NCBI GenBank assembly: GCA_049289295.1
Contig: JBATLL010000041.1
Location: forward strand, 62,001 to 126,000
Direction of reading: 5' to 3'
DNA length: 64,000 nucleotides
DNA from: BOKV01 sp049289295
GTDB taxonomy: Bacteria; Pseudomonadota; Alphaproteobacteria; Rhizobiales; Rhizobiaceae
In this document: piece after piece, positions 1 through 9,254 of the stretch
How the letters are laid out: the number at the start of each line of letters is the position of its first letter
How positions within the stretch are numbered: position 1 is the first letter of the stretch
The notes under the pieces: model-generated
The model's input: only the letters and a program-made list of their open reading frames with translations
Told to the model about the DNA's origin: nothing
Database searches by the model: none
Position numbers and translations under genes: made by a program

Positions 1-1
1 G

Positions 2-427
2 TTTGCCTATTCCGGCAGCTATTCCGACTGGCATGAGATGGCCGACACCATCATCGCACGCAACAAGCGGAAGGAAGTTTCCTATCCGGTTGTGATCATG
101 GGCCATTCACTGGGCGCAAACGATGCCTCGAAGATGGCAACCTATCTGGGAGCCAATGGTGTGCACATTTCCTATGTCGTTATGTTCGACCCCACCGTGC
201 CTGGCCGTGTTGGCAAGAACATCGACAAGGTCGTGAACTACTACATCCCCAACGAGGACAATCGTGTCTACAAGGGTGCCGGTTTTACCGGGACGTTGCA
301 GAACATCTCGATGGCGAACAAGGAAGATATCACCCACACGACCATCGAAAAGAATCCACGCCTGCAGGGCACTGTGATCAGCAACATCATGTCGATCACC
401 AAGCGGATGCCCAGGAAAAAGAGCTGA
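2..427 (+). CDS. lipase-like alpha/beta hydrolase, 3' part
   Basis: The reading frame is open from the left edge of the window, so the N-terminus is missing; about 141 residues are visible. They include the nucleophile elbow GHSLGA, typical of alpha/beta-hydrolase lipases and esterases, followed by a plausible acidic-residue strand (YVVMFDPTVPG) and a late histidine (DITHTTIEKNP). The C-terminus is basic (KRMPRKKS). Family membership follows from the elbow motif; the substrate is unknown. A good terminator follows directly, so this is the last gene of its transcript. Confidence 0.7.
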   Translation, partial: FAYSGSYSDWHEMADTIIARNKRKEVSYPVVIMGHSLGANDASKMATYLGANGVHISYVVMFDPTVPGRVGKNIDKVVNYYIPNEDNRVYKGAGFTGTLQNISMANKEDITHTTIEKNPRLQGTVISNIMSITKRMPRKKS

Positions 428-453
428 TTGCTCCATTCTGGCGTTTCAATCGG

Positions 454-482
454 AATGCGGCCTGCGGGCCGCATTTTCTTTT
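454..482 (+). terminator. rho-independent terminator
   Basis: A perfect 9-bp stem (454-462 with 467-475, AATGCGGCC/GGCCGCATT) with a 4-nt loop is followed by a T-rich tract, about 27 nt after the lipase-like stop codon. The other strand ends its gene at 520, so the hairpin sits between two converging genes. Confidence 0.75.
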
Positions 483-519
483 CCAGCTACTGAAGAACCC
501 GCTTGCGCAGTACGATTGC

Positions 520-2061
520 TCACCTGGCGGAAAAACTCGCAATGAAGCGACGCGCCGCGCTTTCTGGATTGATCAGTTCATCGAGAATGTCGAAGTGATC
601 GCGGGCTGGTTCGATTGACGTAGCGATGCTGCTCAAGTCCGGTTTCCAGGCCTCTTCCAGCGCCTGCGTCTGTTCGCGGAACATCGACGGTTCGTCTGCA
701 CCCACCAGGCACAATAGCGGCACGTCGTTCCTGGGCTCATAGAGAAGCGGTGACAGTGTCTTGACCTGGGACGGCGCGATCCCTGCCAGGTCGTTGACGC
801 AGGACGCTGCGACTGGTTCCAGGTCATAGACGCCGGAAATCAGAAGGCAGCCGGCGATCATTCCCGCAACATCCCCGCCGGCCAGTCCTGCAAGGATCGA
901 TGCTGCAAGGTGAGCGCCAGCCGAATGGCCCGCCAGCACGATACGTCCGGCATCAATGCCAAGGTTTGCCGCGTTGGCATGAAGGTGGCGGATGGCAGCA
1001 GCGATCTCGGCAAGGATTTCATCCAGCCCCACCTGCGGCGTGAGCGTGTAGCCGATGCTGGCGGTTGCCCAGCCCATTTCCGTCATCCCGGCTGCGGCGA
1101 AGCCAGAGCCAGCCTTTGACCCTTCCTGCCAGAAGCCACCATGAATGAAGGCAAGACAGGGCGCCTTTGCTGCACCTTTCGGGCTGGTCAGATCCAGGCT
1201 GGCGCGCGGGCGTTTTCCATATCGAATGTCGCGCCTGACGACAAGGTTCGGTGAATTGTCCAGCGCCGCCGTATCCTTTTCGTGGCGAGCCAGAACTCCC
1301 CAAGGATCTTTGGAAAAACGGCTTGGTGAATGCTGAAGGTCCAGTTCATCGCGTGAAAGATGCCTCCATGCGATGCGCGGTATCGCTCGCCCGCTGATCA
1401 GCTTCGCGCCATCTGCCCTGTCGATTTCAGGTGCCTTTTCCCTGATCCAATTCGCCCAGTTTGGCCGATCCATGTCGAAACGGTCGCGCGTATAGACATA
1501 TTCACTGCCGAAGGAGCGTCCGATCAGGTCAAGGCTGCGATTGTCGACATGGCCGCGCTCAGCATTGATGACATGCTTGTCGTCGACATAGACCGATACG
1601 ACACGACCAATGACGATAGTCTGGTTTGGTCCGGTGACGACTGTGGAAAGATTGACGCATTCCAGCGCGACCGGGCTGGCCGCAATACGCGGCGGCGCGA
1701 TCTTTTGTGAAGCGGCGGTCTCCAGCCCTGCGAGCTTTAGTTCGTCCATGCCGGCTGGTGCATCGACGGCGGTGAGGTTCATTGCCTCGCCAAGGCTGGC
1801 AGGAACGAGGTTCACGACAAACTGCCCGTTTTCCATGATGTTGCGGGCGGTGTCCTTGAAACCGCGGCCGGGCTCATGCAACAGGCCGATTGCGATCGTG
1901 GGCGGGTTTGAACCCATTGCATTGAAAAAACTGTAGGGTGCTGCGTTGATGTGCCCTTCACTGTCCAATGTCGTGACCCAGGCTATCGGGCGAGGTGTGA
2001 CTGTGGCTGCCAGGAGTTTATAGGCGATGGCGGTTTCCGCCTTCTCAAGATCGAAGTGCAT
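520..2061 (-). CDS. flavin reductase domain fused to an arylformamidase-like alpha/beta hydrolase
   Basis: The protein has 513 residues. The start was set at the ATG at 2061, where the flavin-reductase homology begins (MHFDLEKAETAIAYKLL); the frame is open further upstream but there it overlaps the FAH gene. Residues ~1-200 resemble the FMN-binding flavin reductase-like family (TPRPIAWVTT, NAAPYSFFNAM). After a linker of ~60 residues, residues ~230-513 form an alpha/beta hydrolase with an oxyanion-hole motif HGGFW (307-311), elbow GHSAGA with Ser380, and ARDHFD near the end as the likely catalytic His. HGGxW plus GHSAGAH is the pattern of kynurenine-formamidase-like esterases. The gene overlaps the preceding FAH gene by 17 bp, so the two are translationally linked. 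The two enzymes are normally separate; no stop codon or obvious frame break is seen at the junction. Confidence 0.75.
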   Translation of the reverse strand: MHFDLEKAETAIAYKLLAATVTPRPIAWVTTLDSEGHINAAPYSFFNAMGSNPPTIAIGLLHEPGRGFKDTARNIMENGQFVVNLVPASLGEAMNLTAVDAPAGMDELKLAGLETAASQKIAPPRIAASPVALECVNLSTVVTGPNQTIVIGRVVSVYVDDKHVINAERGHVDNRSLDLIGRSFGSEYVYTRDRFDMDRPNWANWIREKAPEIDRADGAKLISGRAIPRIAWRHLSRDELDLQHSPSRFSKDPWGVLARHEKDTAALDNSPNLVVRRDIRYGKRPRASLDLTSPKGAAKAPCLAFIHGGFWQEGSKAGSGFAAAGMTEMGWATASIGYTLTPQVGLDEILAEIAAAIRHLHANAANLGIDAGRIVLAGHSAGAHLAASILAGLAGGDVAGMIAGCLLISGVYDLEPVAASCVNDLAGIAPSQVKTLSPLLYEPRNDVPLLCLVGADEPSMFREQTQALEEAWKPDLSSIATSIEPARDHFDILDELINPESAARRFIASFSAR

Positions 2062-2980
2062 CGGGCCTCGTGCTGTTGATAACCGGGTGGCGGATCGTGC
2101 CGATTTTCTCGACTGTTGCCTCAACGACGTCGCCGGGCCACATCCATTCCTGCGGGTTGCGACCGGCGCCAACCCCTTCGGGCGTGCCGGTTGCGATGAT
2201 GTCGCCTGGTTCCAGCGTGATGCCGGAAGACAGATCGGCAATCAGCTCATCCACCTTGAACAGCATGCGGGCCGTGTTGGAACTCTGTTTCTGCACACCG
2301 TTTAGCGTCAGGCTCAGATCCAGCGTCTGCGGGTCGGGTATCTCGTCCGCCGTGACAATGCAGGGACCAAACGGCGCATAGCTGTCCATGCCCTTGGAAA
2401 AAATCCATTGGCCAGCACGCCTGTTGTCGCGGGCGGAAACATCGATGATCACGGAGTAGCCGAAGACATGGGCGAGTGCCTCGCGCCGCGTCACACGGCG
2501 CGCGCGGGTAGCGATGATGACAGCCAGCTCAACTTCCCAGTCGAGCTGCTGTGTCATGCTTGAATCATGAAGTATCGGATCGCCGGGCCCGATCACGGTC
2601 GTGGGAGGCTTTGAAAAGACAACCGGCTCCCTGGGCAGTTCGGGGTTTGTGTCGAGGGACTTCGCGCTTTCGGCGACGTGTTGCGTGTAGTTCAGTCCGA
2701 TGCCGAAGATGTTCTTGCGTGGTCTGGGGATGGGCGCAAGCAGCGTGACATTGGAAAATGATGTTGCAGTTCCGGCGGGCAAGCTGTCACCCGTCTGGTC
2801 AAGCAATTGGCGCAGGGCGTCAAGCCCCGGCCTTCCCGCATCGATCAGTCCGAGCATGCTGTCAGGCAGGTCCATTCCGCCCGATTGCGCCAGGCGCGCC
2901 ACATCAATCACCATGTCACCTTGCCAGACGCCCAGGCGTGCAGCACTTTCGATGCCGTTTCTGTATGTGACCAGTTTCAT
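2045..2980 (-). CDS. fumarylacetoacetate hydrolase family protein (fumarylpyruvate/maleylpyruvate hydrolase-like)
   Basis: The 311-residue protein has the FAH fold signatures GIGLNYTQHVAES, the metal-binding segment around DWEVELAVIIATRARRV, FGYSVIIDVSARD and the C-terminal IATGTPEGVGAGR. Family members hydrolyse C-C bonds in acylpyruvates or isomerise ring-cleavage products. Since the gene starts 3 bp after the gentisate-dioxygenase gene ends, the likely substrate is maleylpyruvate or fumarylpyruvate. That is inferred from context; sequence alone does not fix substrate in this family. Confidence 0.85.
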   Translation of the reverse strand: MKLVTYRNGIESAARLGVWQGDMVIDVARLAQSGGMDLPDSMLGLIDAGRPGLDALRQLLDQTGDSLPAGTATSFSNVTLLAPIPRPRKNIFGIGLNYTQHVAESAKSLDTNPELPREPVVFSKPPTTVIGPGDPILHDSSMTQQLDWEVELAVIIATRARRVTRREALAHVFGYSVIIDVSARDNRRAGQWIFSKGMDSYAPFGPCIVTADEIPDPQTLDLSLTLNGVQKQSSNTARMLFKVDELIADLSSGITLEPGDIIATGTPEGVGAGRNPQEWMWPGDVVEATVEKIGTIRHPVINSTRPDALRS

Positions 2981-2983
2981 TCA

Positions 2984-4108
2984 TTATCCCCGATTGAGTG
3001 GCTGGTAGCCGCTATTGTCGCCGAAAGCCTGTTCGCGATAGAGGCCCATTGCCCGCATGACCGGCAGGTCGTTCAGGCAGAACAGGCAGGCATCGTCCGT
3101 GTCCGAACCGTTCTGGTGCTCGTGCCAGCTCCAGGAAGGCACGCAGAAAATGTCATGCTCCTTCCAGTCAAAGCGCTGGCCATTGATGATGGAAGTGCCT
3201 TGCCCCCTGGCCGCATGATACAGGAAGCTGCCTGTGTGACGGTGCGCCTTCGTCCTTTCACCTGGACGCAGGAGTTGCATGGAAGCACCCATGGTCTGCA
3301 TGACGGGGCCATTCGTGACCGGGTTCACATATTCCATCAGGATGCCGTCGAAAGGTGAGCCATCGCTGCAACCAGCCAGTTTCTTCAGGGCCTCGTAGGT
3401 CGGTTCCCATTCGTACTTGAACATGGGGCTATAGCCCTTGTTCCAGTTGCCGCCCGCGGGCGTCAGGCCTGCGTTTCCCCAGGTCTTCGTCATGTCATCC
3501 ACTTCGTAGGCGACGGCTTGCGAGAGGTCTGGATGCACTTCGTAGAAATTGGCTTCCATCGCGTTGACGAAAGGTATGTCCAGCCCGTCCTGCCAGATGC
3601 AGGGGGTGCCGTCCTCGGCGACGGCATGTTCATGCCAGGTTCCATTGGGCGTGAGCACGAAATCATTGTGTCCCAGTGTCATCTTGTGCCCGTCCACAAT
3701 CGTGTAGGCGCCATTTCCTTCCATGATGAAACGGATTGCGCTGGCAGAGTGGCGGTGAGCGGAAGCACGTTCGCCCGGGTGCATGACCTGGAGACCGGCA
3801 TAGATCCAGCCGACTGCGGCAGCGACATCCGAGCGACCCGGATTGTCGAGATAGATGACGCGCCGTCCCGCTTTTTCCGGCGTTACGAGATCGACAGACC
3901 GCAGGACATCTTCGCGCAAGTCTGCATAGCGCCACAGCATGGGAACCGATTGCGAAGCAGGTTCCCATGGCTCGATCTTGTTCGCGACCGTCCAAAGGGC
4001 GGCAACACCCTTCTTGTGCAGGGCATCGTAATAGGCGAGCAGTTCAGGCGTGTCCTCGACATTGGCGCGACCTGCCACGTCCTCCCGGTGGTTCTCGTGC
4101 CTCTTCAT
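2984..4108 (-). CDS. gentisate 1,2-dioxygenase-like double cupin
   Basis: The 374-residue double-cupin protein belongs to the gentisate/1-hydroxy-2-naphthoate/salicylate 1,2-dioxygenase family, which cleaves the aromatic ring with Fe(II) and O2. The N-terminal cupin carries the metal-ligand histidines in ERASAHRHSASAIRFIMEG (His118, His120) and WHEHAV (His159). The second cupin has a similar pattern, KAHRHTGSFLYHAARG and WHEHQNGS. It is the first gene of a minus-strand run with the FAH hydrolase and the reductase-hydrolase fusion, consistent with a gentisate-type lower pathway. The exact aromatic substrate (gentisate versus a substituted salicylate) cannot be told from sequence. Confidence 0.88.
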   Translation of the reverse strand: MKRHENHREDVAGRANVEDTPELLAYYDALHKKGVAALWTVANKIEPWEPASQSVPMLWRYADLREDVLRSVDLVTPEKAGRRVIYLDNPGRSDVAAAVGWIYAGLQVMHPGERASAHRHSASAIRFIMEGNGAYTIVDGHKMTLGHNDFVLTPNGTWHEHAVAEDGTPCIWQDGLDIPFVNAMEANFYEVHPDLSQAVAYEVDDMTKTWGNAGLTPAGGNWNKGYSPMFKYEWEPTYEALKKLAGCSDGSPFDGILMEYVNPVTNGPVMQTMGASMQLLRPGERTKAHRHTGSFLYHAARGQGTSIINGQRFDWKEHDIFCVPSWSWHEHQNGSDTDDACLFCLNDLPVMRAMGLYREQAFGDNSGYQPLNRG

Positions 4109-4232
4109 TGCCAGGCATCCTCCATTTTCCTGCCAGACGGTAGGTCACGTTTCCTGCCAGAGCAACCGGGTCCAGGCACAAGTCCGTTGGAAAGAATGAT
4201 CGGGAGGCATTCCCTGCGCAATCGCTTCAGGG

Positions 4233-4964
4233 TTACGCCATGGTGCTGGCGCGCAGCTTTTGGGCGCGCGCGTGAAGATCGGCGATATAGAGGTCCTCAA
4301 TACCAAGCAGTGCCAGTTTGGCATGGGTGCTTTCAAGATATTCGAAATTGGTGCCAAGGAAGCCCCTGGCGCTGGCGATCATCCGCGCCTGTTCGGTTAG
4401 CGGAATGTCCGGCCTGATGCGTTCGTGGCCACGGTTGGCGGCAAATGACAGGGCTTCGACGGGGCCAAACCTGGTTTCGAGTACAAGCCAGACGGGGGAA
4501 TAGGCGCTGCTGATCATTTCCCTCCGGAACAGAATGAAAGTCTCATGATCAACCCTGTCCGCATCGATCCTGAATGCCACCCCTTCGCAGCCATTGCCTT
4601 CATCAATTGCCAGCATCAGGCCGGGCTGGGCGAGGGTGCCGCGCGCTCCTTCGTCCCACAGGCAGAACCTGCGAGAATAGCTCGTGGTACGTGCGCGGCG
4701 AACCTCGGCAAATTCCATTGCCGGGTCCCACATGAGGGAGCCGTAGCCAAAAACCCACAGATCCTTGTCCCTGCGCTGCTGAAGGAAATCGCGACGGCCC
4801 TTTTCGCGCACTTCACATGGCGTGCGCCAGCCTGCAGGCCGCCCGGCGGCGGCTGACCTTGCATCAACTGCGTCCAGGTCCATGTTCCGGAAATAGGATT
4901 GGGAAGCAGGTTTGATCTGCCCGAGCAGTTCGGGATGGTGTTGGAACGGGTCCATTTCAGGCAA
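4233..4964 (-). CDS. ChaC-like gamma-glutamylcyclotransferase
   Basis: The 243-residue protein has the GGCT-fold substrate loop YGSLMW in LWVFGYGSLMWDP, and the REM motif that carries the catalytic Glu in E. coli ChaC (here RREMISSAYSPVW). ChaC enzymes cleave glutathione to 5-oxoproline and Cys-Gly. The first ~70 residues are extra and poorly conserved. The gene lies 124 bp downstream of the dioxygenase on the same strand; a link to glutathione-dependent isomerisation in the gentisate pathway is possible but speculative. Confidence 0.82.
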   Translation of the reverse strand: MPEMDPFQHHPELLGQIKPASQSYFRNMDLDAVDARSAAAGRPAGWRTPCEVREKGRRDFLQQRRDKDLWVFGYGSLMWDPAMEFAEVRRARTTSYSRRFCLWDEGARGTLAQPGLMLAIDEGNGCEGVAFRIDADRVDHETFILFRREMISSAYSPVWLVLETRFGPVEALSFAANRGHERIRPDIPLTEQARMIASARGFLGTNFEYLESTHAKLALLGIEDLYIADLHARAQKLRASTMA

Positions 4965-5109
4965 GCTTTGTCCAGTCTTCTCGATCAGCTTCGTTCGCCA
5001 TGGTGGCCAGATAAAGCCCGAATTACAACCTCACGCGTCATTTTCATGCATTCGGGTGCGGCTTTAGCCCTTCGTATGGGGTTGCTGGAGGCTCCAACTT
5101 GTCGCGCTT

Positions 5110-6213
5110 TCAACCAGTCTCAGTCACCCGGTATTGCGACCGCGCCAGCCAATCGGGACTGACCTCGACACCCCAGCCGGGGGCGTCGGTCACTGTCGCC
5201 TGGCCGTCCTCGATCCTGTAGGGATCGGAAGTGAAGAGGCCATGCTGCCAAGGGTAATAGTCTAGCCCCTCGATCGAGAATTCCAGATATTTCCCGGCAT
5301 TGGGAATGGCGCGCAGCAGGTGCATGGTGAAGAGCGTCACCATCGACATGTTGGCCGCGTGTGGCGTTATCGGCAATCCGGCGGCCTCGGCCATGCGGGC
5401 CACGCGCAGGGTACGCGACAGACCGCCCAGATAGCAGATATCGGGTTGCAGCACATTGACGATGCGATCAGCGATCATCGTCTGCCAGCGTTCCATCATG
5501 CAATCCTGCTCGCCACCGGTGACGTCGATTTCTAATGTGTCGGTCACTTCCTTCGTCTGTGCAAATTCCCAATACGGGCAGGGTTCTTCGTAGTGCGAGA
5601 TGCCATTGTCGAGCAGCATCCGCCCCACCTCGATGGCGCGGGCCGGGGAATAGCAGGAATTGGCGTCGACCAGCAGCGCTACATCATCGCCCATGGCCCG
5701 GCGCATGGTCGGCACGATCGTCTCGGTCCGGTTCGGCCATTCGTCCCTGTTGCGGCCGACCTCGGCACCGATGCGGAACTTGAAGGCGTCGAACCCATGG
5801 TCATCGCGCAGCTGCTTGAGTCGGGTGGCCTCGTCCTCCGGCGTGATGTCGCGCTTCATCGAAGAGCCATAGGCGCGAACCGTGCCCGGCGCGCCACCGA
5901 TCAGCGCGCAGACCGGCTTGCCCTCGCGCCTGCCGCGCATGTCCCATAGCGCTGTATCCACGCCACCCATTGCCCGGCGCAGATAGGAACCTGGAAACTT
6001 GTGCTCTCGGTCACGCACGATGTCGAGCATCGCGTCAATGTCATCGCAGTCCATGCCCATCGCATATGGCGCTACCTGGCGGTGCAGTACCTGTGCGGTG
6101 ATGTCGGCATAGTAGGGCGCTACCTGGCCCCAGCCCTGCGATCCGTCTTCGCCGGTTGCGCGTACGAAACAGACGAATTCATTGGAAAAGGTTTCGAGTT
6201 TGACGAGTTTCAT
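5110..6213 (-). CDS. mandelate racemase/muconate lactonizing enzyme family protein (acid-sugar dehydratase-like)
   Basis: The 367-residue enolase-superfamily protein has the KxR-type base motif FKFRIG, metal ligands in LLVDANSCY (Asp), HYEEPCPYW (Glu) and VTGGEQD (Glu), and a C-terminal catalytic His in ITPHAANM. This arrangement fits the mandelate-racemase subgroup, in which many members dehydrate sugar acids. Substrate is unknown. It is transcribed divergently from the MocR gene, with 119 bp between them. Confidence 0.85.
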   Translation of the reverse strand: MKLVKLETFSNEFVCFVRATGEDGSQGWGQVAPYYADITAQVLHRQVAPYAMGMDCDDIDAMLDIVRDREHKFPGSYLRRAMGGVDTALWDMRGRREGKPVCALIGGAPGTVRAYGSSMKRDITPEDEATRLKQLRDDHGFDAFKFRIGAEVGRNRDEWPNRTETIVPTMRRAMGDDVALLVDANSCYSPARAIEVGRMLLDNGISHYEEPCPYWEFAQTKEVTDTLEIDVTGGEQDCMMERWQTMIADRIVNVLQPDICYLGGLSRTLRVARMAEAAGLPITPHAANMSMVTLFTMHLLRAIPNAGKYLEFSIEGLDYYPWQHGLFTSDPYRIEDGQATVTDAPGWGVEVSPDWLARSQYRVTETG

Positions 6214-6309
6214 GAAGCTTCACCGGGATTTGCCGACCACAACGGGCGGTCCTTGAAAAGGCTGGCGAAAAATCGGGTTGCCAGATATATCCATTTCGAC
6301 ATTTTCACC

Positions 6310-6327
6310 ATACCAATTGTCGGGAGG
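6310..6327 (+). promoter_or_regulatory. MocR-type half-site ATACCA and the RBS that decides a TTG start
   Basis: ATACCA at 6310-6315 matches the half-site known for Bacillus subtilis GabR, a MocR-family regulator; only one clear copy is seen here. GGGAGG at 6322-6327 lies 5 nt before TTG 6333 and supports that start. Another variant, ATATCCA, lies at 6287-6293. Operator status is a guess. Confidence 0.3.
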
Positions 6328-6332
6328 CGATC

Positions 6333-7811
6333 TTGAAACATGCGGCTGGCGCGTTGTTGTTCTCGATTCAGCTCGACCGCTCGCTCAAGCGCAGCGTCAG
6401 TGTTCAGCTCTACATGGCGCTGCGCGACAGAATCCTGTCCGGTGCGCTTGGAGCAGGGTATCGATTGCCGGCTACACGCACGCTGGCCAGGGAGATCGGC
6501 GTATCGCGCACCACTGTCATAGATGCCATCGACCGGCTGGTCGCCGAGGGCATGCTGGTTTCGCGCATAGGGGCAGGCACATTCGTCAGCAAGACGCTTG
6601 AAAACCAGAACATCATCGCGACGCCAGGTCAAAGCGCCGACTCAGATGGTCGCCAGCCAAGACTGTCTTATGTCATCAGTCAGGCGCAGGTTAGTTTTGC
6701 CCAACGGTCGTGGCTGCCGCACAAGCCGCGTGCTTTCGTCACCGCGTTGCCCGCGCTCGACGCCTTTCCTATGGCGCATTGGTCAAGGCTGTCGGCCCGG
6801 CACCTGCGGGGCGGACGTGGCGATGTGATGGGATATGGCCAGCCCAAGGGGCTCGCGGCACTGCGGCGAGCAATCGCCACCCATCTCAGCGCACTCAAGG
6901 GTATCCGCTGCCATCCCGAACAGGTGTTCATCACCTCCGGCGCTCAACATGCCTTTTCGATGATCGGACGGCTCCTGCTGAACCCTGGTGACAGGGTCTG
7001 GATGGAGAATCCGGGAGCCTCGGGGGCGCGCAACGCGCTTTTGTCAGAAGGTGCCGAGCTAGTGCCGGTCGGTGTTGACGATCAGGGCATGATCGTTTCG
7101 GACGGTTTGGCCCAGGCGCCACATTTCCGGCTGGCTTTCGTTACCCCATCGCATCAGCAGCCACTGGGGCATGTCATGTCGCTGCCACGAAGGCTCGAAC
7201 TTCTGCAGGCCGCAGAGCATGCGCAGGCTTTGATCATCGAAGACGATTATGACGGCGAGTTCTATTTCGGCAATTCGCCACGGCCAGCGCTGCACAGTAT
7301 CGATGCGAGCGGGCGAGTGCTTTACGTCGGCACGTTTTCCAAATCGCTGTTTCCGTCCCTGCGCCTGGGGTTCGTCCTTGTTCCGGAGCGCATGGTCGCG
7401 GCCTTCGACAGGATGCTGGATACCTGGGCCAGCGGGCCGTCCACCGCAACGCAAGCCGTTGTGGCCGAGTTCATGGATGAGGGGCATTTTGCGACGCATA
7501 TCCGGCTGATGCGCCAATTGTACAAGGCGCGCTATGAAGCATTGCAAGAGGCTGCACGCATCTTGCCCCAGACCATATGCCTGCAGGAAACGACTAGCGG
7601 TTTTCATACCCCGGCATTCCTCGAACCCGGCGTGAACGAAGCCGAAGTGGTTGCACAGGCGGCGGGGCAGGGCGTTATACTGGCACCACTTGGGCGCTAC
7701 TGCCTGTCCCCGATAAAGCGATCAGGCCTGGTCTTTGGATTTGGCTGCGCTACGCCCGAGGAAATCTCACGCGGGATGGACATTCTCAGGGACCTGCCTG
7801 CTTTGCGCTAG
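6333..7811 (+). CDS. MocR/PdxR-family transcriptional regulator (GntR HTH plus aminotransferase-like domain)
   Basis: The 492-residue protein starts with TTG, backed by a well-spaced GGGAGG. Residues ~15-85 are a GntR winged helix (YMALRDRILSGALGAGYRLPATRTLAREIG, then a recognition helix and an RIGAGTFV wing). The rest is a fold-type-I aminotransferase domain with TSGAQHAFSMIGRLLLNPGD, IIEDDYDGEF and the PLP-lysine region FSKSLFPSLRLGF. MocR proteins bind PLP adducts and usually control adjacent amine, GABA or pyridoxal genes. The DAO oxidase and ABC importer downstream are the natural targets. Confidence 0.9.
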   Translation: MKHAAGALLFSIQLDRSLKRSVSVQLYMALRDRILSGALGAGYRLPATRTLAREIGVSRTTVIDAIDRLVAEGMLVSRIGAGTFVSKTLENQNIIATPGQSADSDGRQPRLSYVISQAQVSFAQRSWLPHKPRAFVTALPALDAFPMAHWSRLSARHLRGGRGDVMGYGQPKGLAALRRAIATHLSALKGIRCHPEQVFITSGAQHAFSMIGRLLLNPGDRVWMENPGASGARNALLSEGAELVPVGVDDQGMIVSDGLAQAPHFRLAFVTPSHQQPLGHVMSLPRRLELLQAAEHAQALIIEDDYDGEFYFGNSPRPALHSIDASGRVLYVGTFSKSLFPSLRLGFVLVPERMVAAFDRMLDTWASGPSTATQAVVAEFMDEGHFATHIRLMRQLYKARYEALQEAARILPQTICLQETTSGFHTPAFLEPGVNEAEVVAQAAGQGVILAPLGRYCLSPIKRSGLVFGFGCATPEEISRGMDILRDLPALR

Positions 7812-7846
7812 CGGCGGTTGCAGGATTGGTCTGGAAGTTTTGTCAT

Positions 7847-7872
7847 ATTGGATATGAGTGGTATGCCAATAC
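7847..7872 (+). promoter_or_regulatory. possible MocR operator upstream of the amine oxidase
   Basis: The 135-bp gap before the DAO gene holds ATTGGATAT (7847-7855, the reverse complement of ATATCCAAT) and the near-palindrome GTAT-GCCA-ATAC (7861-7872). Both resemble the ATACCAAT found upstream of the MocR gene itself. This is a pattern seen by eye only. Confidence 0.25.
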
Positions 7873-7946
7873 TGGCCTAGCCTTGCGCCTGAAAGCTACG
7901 GTTGGAGCGTGTCCTGCCGCAGCTGATGGAGCACTGAGTTCACCCC

Positions 7947-9254
7947 ATGCGACTTTCGGATATCAGTCAAAGCCCCTTTTGGCACGATCAGATTGGCGCT
8001 CCGCCGACGCTGCCCTCTGATCCGCCGGACAAGGTTGATGTCCTGATCGTCGGGTCCGGCTATACCGGGCTGAGCGCTGCGATTACCACGGCGCGCGGCG
8101 GGCGATCGACGCTCGTGGTGGATGCCGAGGTCCCCGGATACGGATGCAGCAGCCGCAACGGTGGGCAGATCAGTACAAGCGTCAAGCCATCGCTGGAGAA
8201 ACTGACCGCCAAATTCGGAGCGGAAAAGGCGCGCGGTATTCGCACGGAAGGCGCAAAAGCGCTGAAGTGGATAGGCGAGTTCGTTGCGGAGGAAGGCCTC
8301 AACTGTGACTTTCGCCGAGTTGGGCGCTTTCATGCAGCGCACACGCCGCAACATTACGAAACACTGGTGCGCGATGCCGCGAAGATGCGTGAGCAGGAAG
8401 GCATCGAGAGCTTTGCGGTGCCGCGCAGCGAACAGCGCAGCCAGTTGGGGACTGACGCCTATTTTGGTGGTGTCGTGTTTCCCGCGCATTGCTCGATTCA
8501 CCCTGGCAAGTTTCATCGCGAATTGTTGCGCCTGGCACTTGAGGAAGGCGTTCAGGTCCTCGGCCATTGCAGGGTGTCGCAGATTGCGCGCACGTCTTCG
8601 GGTTTTGAGGTGGATACCGCCAGGGGCCGGATCGTTGCCCGCGACGTGATTGTCGCCACCAACGGCTACACCACCGGCCTGACGCCCTGGCTGCAACGCC
8701 GCGTGATCCCTATAGGCAGCTACATCATCGCCACCGATGAACTGCCAGAGGCGACGATCGACGCGCTTTTCCCGGGCGACCGCATCGCCAGTGATACCTG
8801 CAAGGTCGTGTACTATTATCGTGCCTCGCCCGACCGAAGGCGGGTGCTTTTCGGTGGCAGGGTTTCGGCCTCCGAAACGACAGCGCTGGCCGGTGCTACC
8901 CGGCTTCGGCAGGACATGTGCCGCATCTTCCCCGAGTTGGAAAGTGTAGGGCTGTCACATGCCTGGAGCGGGACAGTGGCCTACAGTTTCGACGAGCTTG
9001 CCCATACCGGCGTGCATGAAGGCGTCCATTTCGCGATCGGTTATTGCGGTTCGGGCGTGTCGATGGCGCCTTATCTGGGGATGCGCGCAGGCCAGAAGGT
9101 GCTGGGTCTCAGTGTGGGCATCACGGCCTTTGACGGCCTACCCTTTCCAACGCGCCCGCTCTACCGGGGCAAGCCTTGGTTCCTGCCTGCGGCAGTGGCC
9201 TGGTACCGCTGGAACGACCAACGACAGTTTCGAAAGGCAACGCACATGAGCTGA
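7947..9254 (+). CDS. FAD-dependent amine oxidoreductase (DAO family, gamma-glutamylputrescine oxidase-like)
   Basis: The 435-residue protein has the dinucleotide-binding motif VDVLIVGSGYTGLSAA near residue 30, the GYGCSSRNGGQIS segment typical of PuuB/OrdL-type DAO oxidases, a second nucleotide-contact strand (DVIVATNGYT), and a C-terminal FAD-closing motif (FAIGYCGSGVSMAPYLG). Such enzymes oxidise secondary or primary amines, or gamma-glutamylated polyamines, to aldehydes. It precedes a polyamine-type ABC importer, and a second, broken paralog lies at 13876, so imported amine is the likely substrate. Confidence 0.85.
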   Translation: MRLSDISQSPFWHDQIGAPPTLPSDPPDKVDVLIVGSGYTGLSAAITTARGGRSTLVVDAEVPGYGCSSRNGGQISTSVKPSLEKLTAKFGAEKARGIRTEGAKALKWIGEFVAEEGLNCDFRRVGRFHAAHTPQHYETLVRDAAKMREQEGIESFAVPRSEQRSQLGTDAYFGGVVFPAHCSIHPGKFHRELLRLALEEGVQVLGHCRVSQIARTSSGFEVDTARGRIVARDVIVATNGYTTGLTPWLQRRVIPIGSYIIATDELPEATIDALFPGDRIASDTCKVVYYYRASPDRRRVLFGGRVSASETTALAGATRLRQDMCRIFPELESVGLSHAWSGTVAYSFDELAHTGVHEGVHFAIGYCGSGVSMAPYLGMRAGQKVLGLSVGITAFDGLPFPTRPLYRGKPWFLPAAVAWYRWNDQRQFRKATHMS

